This document shows, piece by piece, positions 46,054 through 58,307 of a stretch of 64,000 nt of DNA. The DNA is from Scenedesmus sp. ARA3 (taxonomy: Eukaryota; Chlorophyta; Chlorophyceae; Sphaeropleales; Scenedesmaceae). The position numbers and the translations under genes are program-made. Below the pieces are notes generated by a model. That model worked only from the letters and a program-made list of their open reading frames with translations. It was not told the origin of the DNA and searched no databases. How positions within the stretch are numbered: position 1 is the stretch's first letter; every line of letters starts with the position of its first letter. Location of the stretch: assembly GCA_004335835.1 (NCBI GenBank), contig RWJK01001849.1, positions 370,049 through 434,048 of the forward strand. Direction: 5' to 3'.

Positions 46054-47874
46054 GCTGCTGCTGCTGCTACTCACCCGGCGGCGGTGACAGGCAGCTGTAC
46101 AGTTTGGTGTCGGGTGTGAAGGGCCGTGTGGGGCTGGCCGATGACACGAAAGGCCTGCCTGACACTGGCTTGCCTGTGGCACGCAGGTCCTGCAGGACAT
46201 GGCGCAAGGTGATCATCAACTTGCGTGGCACCACAGTCTGATGCACCATCGTTCACTGCATTAGCTGCAACAGCGTCAGCGCTGCGCATAATACACAGCA
46301 GCAGTTGGTGTTGCAGCCGCCGCCTGGGGCACATCCAGATGCACTCCAAGCAGCAAGCTTCATTGGGGACGTTTGCCTGAGGCTGCTATTGCCAGTGCTG
46401 CTGTCAATGCTGCACAGCCTTGCAAATAGCTGCACAGTCGTTGCTGCTGTCATTGCTGCTGCTGCTGCTGCCCCCGCACCTTTACCCGCTCCCTGCCCCC
46501 GTCATACACGTCCATGTAATACTTGGGTGGCTCGCCCAGGCTCATGTCCCGCCAGGGCATGCCGTAGCCACCCTTCTTGGGAGCACTGGTGTATATATTG
46601 CGCAGCTTGTCTGCTGGGCGGCGCGGCGGGTTGCTGCGCAGCGCTGCTGCTGAGCCGTCCGTGTCGTATGGCATCTCTTTTGAGAGAACACCATCGTTGC
46701 TGCCTGGCCCACAGCTGCAGCAATTGCACAGCACAGCACAGCAATGCTATGACACTGACAGCACGGGTGGGATGGCAAGCCATTACCATACGGACTGACA
46801 CAAATGTCTGCTGCCTTGGCAACTAGGGTGCACTGCAAATTGAGCTGCAGCGTGCGTTGCTCCAGTTCTGGGTGTGTGCGGGCCATGCACAAGTGTGCAC
46901 AGCTGCTGTTGATGCACTGTGCATTCCTGCAAGCAGGCCCAGCTGCACCAAACTGCACACAGCTGCTGAACAGGCTACTAGAGCTTCCTGCAACCGCATC
47001 GCAGCTGCACAACCGTGGCCAGCAGCTGCTGCATGCTGCATGCTTCCTGCAAGCGCCTCACGTGATGCTGCTGTTTGAGCCCACTGTTCTGTAGAAGGGC
47101 TTCTCTGACACAGGCTTGCCAGGGATGCGGCTTAGCCTCTTTTCTAGTATCCACGCATCCTGGTAACGATCAACCTGCAGCCAGGCCACACAGCACACAT
47201 GCTTTTGTCATCAAAACACGGGTGCCAGCTGATGCGGCTGGCAGCGGCTCAGCTGACTGCGGCAGCTGCTGTGCCGCGGACACTGCTCAGTTGTCCTCCG
47301 CTGTGGCACAGTCATGCCACAACGTTGCTGTGTGGTACCTTTGTCATCATGTGCACAAGCATCTGTTACGCTTGCCTGCATCATTGCGTGCATGCTGCTG
47401 CACATCGCTTGCTTGCAGTGCGCTGGCGCCAGCGTTTGCATCCCCTGGAGCATTACCATGCTGCGGTTGGTAGCCTATCTGCAAACACATGCTTACCAAT
47501 GCCAAGCTGCGGACTTGTTTGTCAATGTAAGCATCTGGGGCTTTGCCGCTCTTGGGCGGGGCTGTACTGAACTGCTTGCCACCAAAGCGCCCAGTCTTGT
47601 CTGAAACAGCACATGGGTTGAGAACATGGAGGACTGTCTCAGATAAGTGCAACCTGGCGTCTGCTGTGCTCAGCTCCTAGTGACCTCCAGAACGATGGTG
47701 TGGGTGCCTTCTCACTCGACCAGCTGTGCCTGGACCAGTGCTGAAGAGCTACGCATGCTGACATGGTGCTGTACTTGCAGTACTGCTCAGGCTGTGTTCA
47801 CCTTGCTGCTTCTTGTAGGGGTCCCCTGTAGACAAACTTCCAGGCTCGCTGAATGTGCCAAATAAGTCGGACAT
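45616..47874 (-). CDS. CFAP96: Cilia- and flagella-associated protein CFAP96 (C4orf47 family)
   Basis: Six exons (47802-47874, 47497-47600, 47062-47174, 46480-46714, 46075-46237, 45616-45833) join in phase to 301 aa, close to the human length. The start MSDLFGTFSEPGSLSTGDPY resembles the family's conserved opening (short hydrophobic then GD-Y). Next are GRFGGKQFSTAPPKSGKAPD, then RIPGKPVSEKPFYRTVGS. The best block is NIYTSAPKKGGYGMPWRDMS with PPKYYMDVYD, matching the family's Y-T-x-P-K-K-G-x-G-Y signature. GKPVSGRPFVSSASP and SPPKQGAAFCVISH follow. CFAP96 proteins belong to cilia/basal-body gene sets; the exact role is unknown. The Ser-rich part of the last exon comes from CAG repeats read in the AGC frame. 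The donor of exon 4 could be 46480 (AAG|gtgcgg) or six nt earlier. Confidence 0.75.
46017..46070. repeat. (CTG)n microsatellite in CFAP96 intron 5
   Basis: Nearly pure CTG triplets immediately beside the gtgagt donor of the exon ending at 46075. Confidence 0.95.
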
Positions 47875-48740
47875 TCTAGTCAACAGCAGCTCATCTAGCA
47901 ATACTGCAGGTTCGCGCGGCACTGCTGTCGGACTCGCGCTGCGGAGATGCAATTCGCTTGAGAGCTCGTCAAGATACGGCCACAAACAACTATTTATATT
48001 TATATCCTGCTAGTAGCGATGCGACAAGCTCAGCTGAGTTGTGGCGACTACTGCTGTGCCAGTGCCCAATGTTATGCAGCCACTTCTCACCCCACTTGGT
48101 GAACACTCCAACAGCGGCACCTTGAGTTTGAACAGCCACAGCAGATGTTGTGCACACTGTGGGCATCATTCAAGTGTCAGCAAAGCTCGCGATGTTGTCA
48201 TAACAAGTGGTTACACCATGCAACCAAGTCGTGTTGCCCTTCACACGAGGCAAGCTGTGGTGCTCACGCTGTGCCACACATGCTGCTCCACGGTGCCCTG
48301 GAATGCTTAACAATTCAAGCCTTCACCTTGTGTATTGCATACCACCCAAGATGGCAGACAGCCTGTGCGCAGATCCAAGTTTCACACAAGGGTTTAGCGC
48401 GCTGCCCGCACTCACACCCATGCCAAAACCCAAGAAACACGACCTTGGCCACTCAATGCACTCCAATTAGAGATGCATTAGTGTACACTGAATGAACATC
48501 CATGCATGCATGTTCTCTGGCTCATCTAGCGCTGAAGTGGCCTATATCAAACAGGCCATGCAAGCGCACACCTTTCATCACGCAACCTACCTACACATAC
48601 ACCTCATACCCACAATCAGCCTTTGCACCACACAAAACAAACGTGGTAACAACCGCTGTGAGTGCTGATCACAGCTGTCTCCACATGCTTATGTACACTG
48701 CAGCTTGCAGGAAGCTGACGACAGCATCACCGAGCCAGGC
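47875..48740. other. Intergenic between CFAP96 and the ICMT-like gene
   Basis: Upstream region of CFAP96 and 3' region of the next minus-strand gene. Apart from the TATA-like element no feature is seen. Confidence 0.45.
47991..48005 (-). promoter_or_regulatory. TATA-like element upstream of CFAP96
   Basis: The minus strand reads TATAAATATAAATA, a rare AT-rich word in this locus, about 120 nt before the CFAP96 ATG. Confidence 0.4.
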
Positions 48741-48841
48741 TCAATACACGAAAGGGAAGAACTTATTTGTGACCTTGGCCTTGAAGTCCTGGTACACCTG
48801 ACCATAGCGCTCCAGCAGCATACGCTCCTCAATCGTCACCT

Positions 48842-48897
<56 letters not shown>

Positions 48898-50917
48898 GAG
48901 ACAGCGCAATCAGCCCCAGAGTATGGCCAGCGTCACTGGCTGGTACAACAGCTGATGTTCAAAGGCCGCTGCGACAGCTGCTGGGCTATGCACTGCCGAC
49001 AGCCAACACCTCACATGAACAACCATCAAGCAGGTGCGACAGCATGCACTTGCAGGTATCCAGCTGTCCTGCAAGCTGCATCAGTGCCGTACCTTCTTCT
49101 CCAGCACCACCCACAGCAGCGCTGCCATCGCCAGGCGTGTCTCGCTGCGCGTGATGACAGCAAGGCCAAACGCTGCCATCAGCAGGCCACCATACATGGG
49201 GTGGCGCACGTAGTCTGCAACAGCACGGAGCAGCAGCAGGCATGGTTGCGCAAGCAGCAGTGTTGCACGGGAGCTGCGGGTTTCTGTAAGACTCTGCAGG
49301 AATCGTAGTGGTAAGCGACATTCAAGCAGCTCCAGCTCCAGCAAATCAGACTGCACATGTCTGGTCTGTCGGCAATCTGTTTGCAGCTGATTGAACGACA
49401 CTGCTGGCTGCAATCACTCACTGTACATGCCAGTTGTGATGAGCTCATGCGATTTGCGTGGTGCTGCCAGTGGTGAGATGAAGCGGCCCAGGCTCATGAT
49501 GCCGTACAGCCTGCAGTTCAGCACAGGCAGCGACGCAAGCAACACACGGTCAGCACGTCTAATGAGGGCAGCATGCTCGCGCTGTTGCCTGAAGCAGCTG
49601 CAATCGGCATGCGGATACATAAAGGCTGACATGCCGCTCACACAGCGTCAAAGTTGGCAAGAGCCACAGGTCACCACAAGTAAACACTGCTGTGCTGCAA
49701 TCTGCAACTGCGATAAAACCTACATCTACAACAGCAAGCTTACATGAAGACAACACCAGACGTGATGAGCAGGGTTGCCAGGATGTCTACTAAGCCCTGC
49801 AGGTACCAGACACGCAAGGAGACGCATCCGTTGGGCAATTCTTGCTCTGCAGTGCTGACGGCTTGTGCACATGTATGTCTTGCAGGGCGGCGACTACTGG
49901 TCCAAGGCATCTGCTACTTGTCCGTTGCAGAATGGCGCAGCATTTTGCCGACGGTGCAGCTGTATTGCAGCTGTACTGAGCAGGATGCTGGGGTGCCCTG
50001 GCCCAGCTGCTGCAGCTAAGGCTTTCAGCACTGCAATGATTGACTGGGGGCCGCAGCTGTTCGACAGCTGGGTTGTAAGCCAGGATTCGTAACTTGAAAA
50101 CAACCATGTGCTGCATTCCACTGGGCGCTTGCATCCCAACATAGTGTAGCTGCTTATGATGCGCTTGCTGCATCTCACCACTAGCTGGAACGGCGGCAGC
50201 AGCACCAGGACAATGGCTGCTACTTGAGCAAAGGTCCAAGCTTCGCCACGCTTTCCAAACTGATCTTGGTCCTGCAGCTCTGTTAACAGCTCCTGCAGGC
50301 ATACGACAGAGGTTGCTCAATGCATGCATAGCCGTTTAACTGCGACCAGCATGCAGGATGAGTCTAATATGTTCTGCACCAATGCAAACACACCCAATGA
50401 AACAGCGCTGATTCTGACAAGCAACAGCTGTTTGCTGACTCCGGGTACAAACCTGCCGCCAAATTCGATACACCCAGTGTCCGCAGATAATAGAAGGTTG
50501 CCTGGCGCAATATAGAAGCATCAGATCAGCACTCACCTGTGCCCCAAACATGTCTGTCAGCGGGTGCGAAGACACCTCTGCTGGTGCTGCTTCTGCTTCT
50601 GCTGCTGTTGCTGAATCCATGATTGTGACAGCAGCTGCTGCTTCAACTGGCACAACAACGGTATCGTCCACTGACACCTTTGCTGTCTCAGGCTCGCCGC
50701 TGCAGAAGCAAGACACCATGCTGCAGTGAGTTGCACGCGCAGCAGCAGAAGTAATAGCACATGCGCGCCGTCACAAGACGCACCTTGATGACACATGTCT
50801 TTGTGCCACCATAAGCTCGCAAAGCAGCAGCCTCGGCGCTCTGAACAGCACTCTCCTCTGAGTGGGTGCAGCAGAGAGCAGCCCCACACCCAGCCGTGAG
50901 GAGCACAGCAGAGCCAT
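48741..50917 (-). CDS. Plastid-targeted isoprenylcysteine methyltransferase-like (ICMT/PEMT) protein
   Basis: Seven exons (50784-50917, 50537-50699, 50179-50292, 49744-49796, 49422-49510, 49093-49214, 48741-48839) keep phase and give 257 aa. The start (MALLCSSRLGVGLLSAAPTQ) is rich in Arg, Ser and Ala and free of acids for ~40 residues, like a chloroplast transit peptide. After an acidic/Ala linker come membrane helices (FAQVAAIVLVLLPPFQLV; GLVDILATLLITSGVVF). The ICMT signature follows: ELITTGMYNYVRHPMYGGLL, a helix, and the closing EERMLLERYGQVYQDF that helps bind S-adenosylmethionine. Proteins of this fold methylate small or lipid-linked acceptors in membranes. The close likeness to bacterial and plastid ICMT-like proteins and the transit peptide argue against the ER prenyl-protein enzyme. 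The substrate is unknown. Confidence 0.82.
48842..48896. repeat. (CAG)n microsatellite in intron 6 of the ICMT-like gene
   Basis: About 18 triplets, starting right at the acceptor of the last exon, so it replaces the usual polypyrimidine tract on the minus strand by CTG repeats. Confidence 0.95.
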
Positions 50918-52130
50918 GCCTCGCTCGCCGATCAAAACTACCTGAAACACGTTGTGTATGTTAGCTGTGCAAAACAAGCAACGGGCAATGGCAACCAAAA
51001 GCCTCGTCACTAGGCTACGTGTTCAAAGCACGTTGCATACGTTTAATTGATACTGCTGAAGCTAGTTTGGACGATGTCTGGAAACTGGATAACGTTTGTG
51101 TGCGAGATTTGCGCCCAACCAAGGGTCCCCCAAACCCTTGCTGTTGTTCTGTCACACTCAAAGTTTTGAGTCTCAAAACTTTTGAGTCGCTGCAGCTGTG
51201 ACAGAACGCGTGACTGGGCATCAGCCGAACGTGATCTGCAAATTAAACAGCGCATCAGGCCCTGCAGCCCTGAGGAGGTACAGCCGCTGAAGGGCCTGGC
51301 TGCCATGCATGCCACACGTCAGCACACGTCACTGCTGTCACTCAAACAATCAGCCCGTAACTGCAGCTGCACCAGGTGCCACAGTGGATAGGTAACGAAT
51401 TGAAGTTTTGCTGCAGCTCAACATGCGACTATCATTGTAGGCAGCCACAGCGTTGCAGGGGTGCGTACTGCAGGGCTCACGCCGGTACACCAAGTCAACG
51501 CAGTGCGCACTGGCATGCCAACAGGTACATGGCATGCCAGAGACATATTGCCCCGCCCAGCTGCACAGTAAAAGCGGCAGAAATATATCAAAAGTTGACT
51601 AGTGACATTAGCATGGTACAAGCCCACCCGGCACATATCGCTGCACTTTGGGAGACTGCTATGCTGATGCCATCAGTGATGACCTGGCACCAGTGGTGCC
51701 AGTGCCAGGCTGTAGATTGTTGAAATGATGTTCCAATAGCCTGCTATATCACTGCGGATGACCTCATGAAAAACAGTTACACCCAGCAGCAGTACTGTCA
51801 GTCACAGGGTGGCAAGCCTCGCGGACACTAGACCTCGCTGTTACAATATTTAACGCGGGATCACTGCGTCGTGTTGATATGTCGCAGCGCTTCCACCGCG
51901 TTGGTTGCAACTGTCAGGCAGGACGAAAGACAGAGTGCTGGCACACAATGACTGGCTGATCCCACGTCAATTTGTCTTCTACTGCTGTGAATCTAATCTA
52001 CGCATAACTCAGCAGCGTGCAGAGCTTGCTCACGTAGCAGGGGCTGTTGTTGCTTCCCAACACAGCACACAGCGACAGCACCTTCTCTAGTCGAAGGCTA
52101 TAGTACAGGCTTGCGTACAGACGCAGCAGC
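50918..52130. other. Intergenic between divergent ICMT-like and GBP genes
   Basis: Holds both promoters and a strong inverted repeat at 51146-51207. No TATA box is clear (caatatttaac at 51845 is the most AT-rich word). No gene seen. Confidence 0.45.
51146..51207. repeat. Long imperfect hairpin (inverted repeat)
   Basis: The outer arms gttctgtcac and gtgacagaac (51146-51155 and 51198-51207) are perfect complements. Inside, actcaaagttttgag pairs with ctcaaaacttttgagt. The arms could form a hairpin of about 25 bp with a near-zero loop. It could be a MITE remnant, a cruciform or a small-RNA precursor. Confidence 0.8.
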
Positions 52131-55100
52131 ATGGCATCTAGTTGGTTTAGGAGGGGCAGCACGTCTTCTGCTGTTGCTGAACCCAGCAATGCACAGGCAG
52201 CGCAGGGCAAGCCGCTGGTGCTGATTGGCTTCAATGAAGCCACCAGCAGCTGGGAAGTAGGGCAGGAGGCCATGCGCGTCTTGCAAACCATTCCAGGGCC
52301 CCTTTGCACGGTCTCAGTGTGTGGGCGTGCCAGGCAGGGCAAGAGCTTCCTGCTGAACCAGATTCTGAGCAAGTTCACCAGTGTGGACAAGCCGCAGGGA
52401 TTCGTGGTGTCGCCAACGCACCAGTCCTGCACACGTGGCATATGGATCTGGTCAGCTCCTATCACCATGATAGGGCCAGACGGCCGCAAACTGAACACCG
52501 TAAGCATCAAAGCTTGATGCAAGGCTCACAGCCGCATACTGCTGCCGTGCTTGGTGAACAGCCATGCTGCTTATGCTTGCAGGACTTGGCAGCACTAACA
52601 GCAAACATGCACTCCGCCTGACATGCTGTGTGCTTCTGCCATGCAGATCCTGATGGACTGTGAGGGAGTGGACGCTGTGGACCAGGTAGGGCACTACACC
52701 ATCACAGCAGCAGGCCTAAGCAGCAAGTCCTGCAGCCAGCTCTAGCTGCCTTGATCCTCCAGCCAGCGTGTATGCGGTGCAGAACGTCATCCGCACCTGC
52801 AACCAGCCAATGCTGCGTTTTGCATGCGTGCCTAGGCACCCTTCTCCTCAGGTGTATCGGGTAATAGGCTTCGGCCAGCAGGCTGTGAGCAACAGGTTTT
52901 CTACTGCTGCGTCTGTGCGGTGTCGATGCATGCAGGGCCAGCAGCACAGTGCGCAGATATTCTCGCTGGCGGTGCTGCTGTCCAGCATCTTCATCTACAA
53001 CCAGATTGGTGCCATCGACGCCATCGCCATTGAGCGCATGGCAATGGTGTGCAGCCTGGCCAAGCGCATCAGGGATAAGTCGCAGCCAGGTGAGGATTGT
53101 CTGCAGCGCCAGCAGTGCATCGGTTGTTGTGTGTGTGCAGCAGACGTCACTGAGGATGTATATAGGCGAGCTGCATGGCTCTGTGTAAGCAGTGGACAGC
53201 AGGCGGCTACTGTGGCTTTGCCGTGTGCAAAAGGGATCCACCCGGCCGGTGTTGTGCTGCAGCAGCTGGTCTGTGGCAAGCAGGAGATTCGCCACACCAA
53301 GCAGCCCCGCACCGGCGGTCAAGCATCACCAGGCGGGAAGTTGCATGGTGTTGCCTGCTGTGCGTGCGCCTCGATAACGCTGCATGTCCTGCAAGCGGGC
53401 CTGTGCAGCCACATCTGACCTTCTGCTCCTTGCGCCCCTTTCCCTGCTGCATGGTACACATCCACTGCAGTTGCTGGCAGCCGCCCGCTAGGCACCTCGT
53501 CTGCCACAGGCCAAGTGGACTTCAGCCCTGCCTTCATCTGGCTGCTGCGTGACTTCCAGCTGCGGCTGGAGAGCAACGGCAAGCAGATCACGCCCGCAGA
53601 GTACCTGGAGGAGGCGCTGCTGCCCGTGAAGGGAGGGGAGGCAGACATTGCCAACAGGAACCAGGTGGGTGCTGTGGGAGTCGAATAGCCTGTGGCTGGG
53701 TAAACAAGCAGCATGTGCGGTTGCTGCAGGTGTGCCCCAGACAAGCAGCTGTGACTGTCTGTTCATTGTGGGCAGTTGAGCAGTCTCCTGCAGGCTGGTA
53801 CCAACATATAAACATCACATAATCGGCGGTTGCCTCTCGCTGCTGCCTGCTGTGTTTTGCTGTGTGCTTGCGCTATACATGTGCTAACACTAACATTTGG
53901 TGCCACCGGCACTGCTTGCTTCTTACACCACACCTTGCAGATGCGCACGACCATCAAGGCAGTGTTTCCTGACCGTGATGTGGCCACGCTGGTGCGGCCT
54001 GCACTGTCGGAGTCACACCTGCAGCGCCTGGACACGCTGCCCTACAGCTCGCTGCGCCCAGAGTTCAGGAGGGTGAGGCAGATGCGTGTTTCTTCATAGC
54101 CTGTGCACACAGCAAGTGAGGTGTGGTGCAAATGACAGCGGCCATGTTCTCCCTGAAGCAAGGCTACGTACCTTCCTGGCTGCCATGCGCACCGTCATAT
54201 CAAGCTACAATGTTGTTCATGCAGCACTCTGCAGCATAACTGTGGTCGCGCTGTGCTCAACATTGCAGGTGTGGCTTGCAGGACACGAAAGGACACACTC
54301 AGCGAATATGCTATGTCAACCATTTTGTGCATCAATTCTGCTGCTTGCAGGACATGGATATTGTGATGCGCCTGGTTGCGTCAAAAGCGCGGCCCCTGGC
54401 AGTGGGTGGCAGCCTGGTCAGCGGCAAGGCGCTGGCAGCGCTGACAGCTGCATACGTGGACGCAGTCAACCACGGTAAGCGCTGTTGGCCTGTGCAGCTG
54501 CGATGTTCGACGACAGCCGTCTCTTAGTTGATGCTCTGCTGCACTCGCCAACGCCATGTCCTCTCTGCATGGCTGCACAGTGCCACGGCTGCTAGCAGCA
54601 CATGCCGAGTACACTATCATGTGTCAACAATGTGTCACCTCCGTTTGTATCTTGTAGAAGCACACGTGGCTCGCTGGAGCTCGCCACACCAGTTGCACTC
54701 TCGCAGCATGTCAAGAGGACTGTGTGTTGGTGGCGTTGCAATGCAGGTGCTGTGCCACAGCTGGTGACTGCCTGGCAGGGCGTGTCGCGTGCTGAGACGC
54801 AAAAGGCATTTGACGAGGCAGCAGCAGCGTACGGCCAGCGCTTCAAGCCTGACCTGGACGGCAGCGGCAGCGCCGTGGAGGAGCAGCAGCTGTACGAGCT
54901 GCACCAGGTGAGTTATGTCAGATGCATGGTTATAACTGGCAGGCGACAGCATGTGGTGGTTGCTGTAGCACAAAAGCCTGTCCTGCAAGGGCAACATGGC
55001 GCATGTGCTGGTGTGCACTGCGGCAGTGCATGCAGGAGTCAGTGCACCGCTCACATATGACCAGCCGCACTACCTACATATGCAGGCATGCCTGCTTGCA

Positions 55101-58100
55101 AACCCCGTCGCCTACTCTTCTTATGCCTAAGCACAAGCATAACAATATGCTGCGCCTTGCAGACGGCCCTGGGTGCAGCGCTGAGCGCCTTCAAGTCTGG
55201 CGCCATGGGCGAGGCAGAGCTGCTGGGCGAGTTTGAAGCCAAGCTGCGCCAGCAGCTGGAGGCCACGTACCAGGAGGCGCGGCGCAAGCTGGCTGTGAGC
55301 GGGGAGCGCGTGGCGTCTGAGATGCTGGCTGCTGAGAGCGGCAAGCTGCGGGCGCTGATGGCCGGGCCTGGCGCGAGTGTGGAGGCGGTGGAGTCTGAGC
55401 TGCGCAGGTGAGGCGCGACCTAGGTGGTGGAGTGCTGGAAGCATGGCCTTCTAGCCTGGTCAGATGTGCAGGCCCACCGGCGCATCGAGGCCCACACCTG
55501 CAGCCTCTGGTGTTGCCTTGGCCATAGCTGCTTATTGCTGTGCACAGTGCTCACACAGCTGGGCGCCTGGATGACATGTGCCTCATCATCCTGCCTCACC
55601 TTGCACATGCAGGTTCCTTGACGAGTACGACCTCAAGGTGCCCAGCGGCCCCTACAAGTACAAGAAGGCAGCAGAGTTCCTCATGAACACCACCATCATT
55701 GGCATCAAGGGCATCGTGCAGAACATACTCAAGGCCAAGGAGGAGGCCGCGGGCCGCGCAGCAGCAGCAGAGGCCAAGGTGGCAGAGGTGAGCGGCGGCG
55801 CACCTGCCGCAAGCATGGAAGCAGCTTCCTGCTGGCAGACTTGTACGCAGAGGTCGTGAATGCTTGCAATGTTGAGCCTTTTCATGCAGCAGCGCATATC
55901 AACCGTACTCTTGGCGGTGCTAGCTTGTACCTTCATGTACATCAGCGCCGGTGCTGCTGATGTGGTAACACTGTTCTATTAGTTCACCCTGCTGCTGTCG
56001 TTGCTGCGCCCTGCCTTTGCAGCTGCGCACGGACCTAGCACGCCTGTCAGAGGCCGACAGCCGCGCGTCAGACGCAGCAGCGCAGCTCTCAGCAGCACAG
56101 CAGGAGGCGGCACGCCTGCGGGGGCAGTTGGAAGCCAAGGCACGCCACATGTCCACGCTAGAGGCAGAGCTGTCTACTGCACGCCAATCGGAAGCCTCAG
56201 GCTCTGCTGCACAGCAGCAGCTGCAGCAGCAGCTGGCTGCTGCCAAGGCTGAAGGGGAGCGGCTGAAAGGGCAGCTGGGCGAAGTGTCGCGGCTGCAGCA
56301 GCAGCTGCAGGGCCTGCAGGGGCAGCTGCAGCAGGCGGGGCAGCGCGAGGCTGCTGCGCTTGCTGAAAAGGCTGCAGCGCAGCAGGAAGCCACGAGGCTT
56401 GCAGGCCAGGTGCGTGATCTCTGCATGGCTTATTCGGGGCTTTTGTTACACGCATTGCATCAGCAGCCGCATCAGGCAGAGGTACAAAGATTGCATTCTT
56501 GCACTCGAGCTTTATGTGAGCAGCTTATGCTGTGTGCATATGACTAAAGCCGATGAGCTGGGTTTTCTGACGCTGTGATGTGGCTGTGTGCTGTACTGTG
56601 CCACTTGCAGCTGTCAACGGAGCAGGGCCGCATCAGTCAGCTGCAGGCAGAGAACACTGCTGGGCGCTCGGAGCTGGACAGCCTGCGCAGCATGGTTGCT
56701 GAGCTGCGGCAGCAGCTTGAGGGGGCACAGGTGTCAAAGGTAGGCACACGTGCTGGCAGTGCAAGGGTGCATAGGCAACTCCTTGTGGCAGCAGTGTGCT
56801 TGGATCATGGGCATGCTGAGTTGTCGGCAGTGCACTGGCCTCAGACTCACCACAACTTTACACTGTTAACAACATGAAGTAGATGCAAGCCCTGCTGCCT
56901 TGCAACCTCCTCTCTGTACTAGACTCGCCTCCAGTGTGAGCGTTTCATGCAACATCAAAATGCTGCTTGGCTTCCTACTGCCTGCTGCTGCTGCTGCTGC
57001 CAGGTGCAGGAGAGCCACCTGCAGGGCCAGCTGGAGGAGGAGCGCAGAAAGGTCACGGCACAGATGCAGGTGCGCTACCTGGCAGGAAGCCTGGCAAAAC
57101 CACAGACAAAGATCGCAGCAGCAAGGGCAGGCTGGTCCCATGCCTGACTTGGCCGCCAGCACGGACCTGTGGCCTCTGCTTTGCATCTGCTGTGCTTGTC
57201 GTCCTTGCGCATGCTGGTGAGCTTATGTTCCATGCAACCCCGCGCTGCTGTTGTAGGAGATTGCCACACTAACAAACGACCTGGTGAAAGAGCGCAACGA
57301 GCATGACAACACGCGCAACCAGCTGGCACAGGCCAAGACGGCTGCCGCACGCCCCAGCAGCGCAGGCAATGCAACACCAGCAGCTGGCTCGGGTGGTGCT
57401 CGAGTTACACCAGCAGCTGCAGCCGGCGCTGGAGGCAGGCAGCGCAAGCGGGCCCGCGCTGCTGCTGAGGATGAGGACGATGCAATGGCAGGTGTGTGGG
57501 ATGGGCGCGTGCAACTGTCTATGTTGCTGCCTTGCATATCGTACACGCCATGAATGCCTCTGTCTCGGTATGCTTGTACGGGCTGCTGCAGCCTGGTACG
57601 CATGCTTCTGACTTTACAATACTGTTGGGAGCTGTTCTTGCCAGGTTGCGAACTGTTGTACCTGACTGTGCTGTCCCCACGTGTTGCCAACTGCTGCCTG
57701 GCTTGCTGCTGTTGTGCTGCAGATGCCGAGCAGCACACGCCCCTGCCAGCAGAGGCGGAGCCAGCGGCAGAGCCAGCCTCAGCAGCAGCAGCTCCGCCTG
57801 GTGGTGTCGACAAAGACGTCAACCCGGAGAAAATGACGGTGAGCAGCTTGGGCTGGTTGGATGCCTTGCTGTCTGGCTGCTGCTTGACCTTGGCTAAGTG
57901 GCTGAGGCTGCAGCGATAATGCACGTGCACGCCTCCAACGTCGAACACTGTTGACCTGCGGTTGCTGCACATGGCTGACTTTTGCTGCATCTTGCCTTCT
58001 TCGAGCTGCTGATGCAGCTCTGACCGCTGCTAGCCAGCTCGATATCCGCTGGTTTGTGGTGCTGCTGGTGGCACCAGTTGCTTGTGCTTTGCTGACTCCT

Positions 58101-58307
58101 TCTCTGCCGTCAACTCCAACTTGCGCCTGCTGCTGTCACTGCTGCCGCCACTGCTGCTCTGGCGCTGTCCTGCAGATCCCGCAGCTGAAGGCGTGGGTGA
58201 CTGACAGCAGCCTGGAGGACGAGGAGTTCTTCAAGCTCAGCCAGAGCAGCAAGACCAAGAAAACCGACTGGGTCAAGTACGTGAAGAAGAAGCTGGCAGC
58301 ATGCTGA
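52131..58307 (+). CDS. Guanylate-binding protein (GBP)-type large GTPase with coiled-coil tail
   Basis: Fifteen exons: 52131-52499, 52647-52685, 52936-53089, 53510-53664, 53941-54072, 54351-54474, 54747-54907, 55163-55407, 55613-55787, 56023-56409, 56611-56739, 57004-57069, 57257-57491, 57723-57838, 58176-58307; all phases agree, 872 aa. The GTPase domain has the P-loop GRARQGKS (65-72), the switch motif DCEG (127-130), the GBP hallmark IFSLAVLLSSIFIYNQIGAI, and the Arg-Asp guanine motif LLRDF (201-202). The helical middle (~240-518) corresponds to the GBP C-domain; KKAAEFLMNTTIIG lies near its end. Residues ~519-712 are a Gln/Ala/Leu coiled coil. A basic, NLS-like RQRKRAR (773-779) next to EDEDD follows, then an Ala/Glu-rich part and a lysine-rich end (KTDWVKYVKKKL). 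Plant GBP-like proteins share this plan and act in immunity and nuclear condensates. Self-assembly on membranes or in the nucleus is inferred. Confidence 0.93.
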
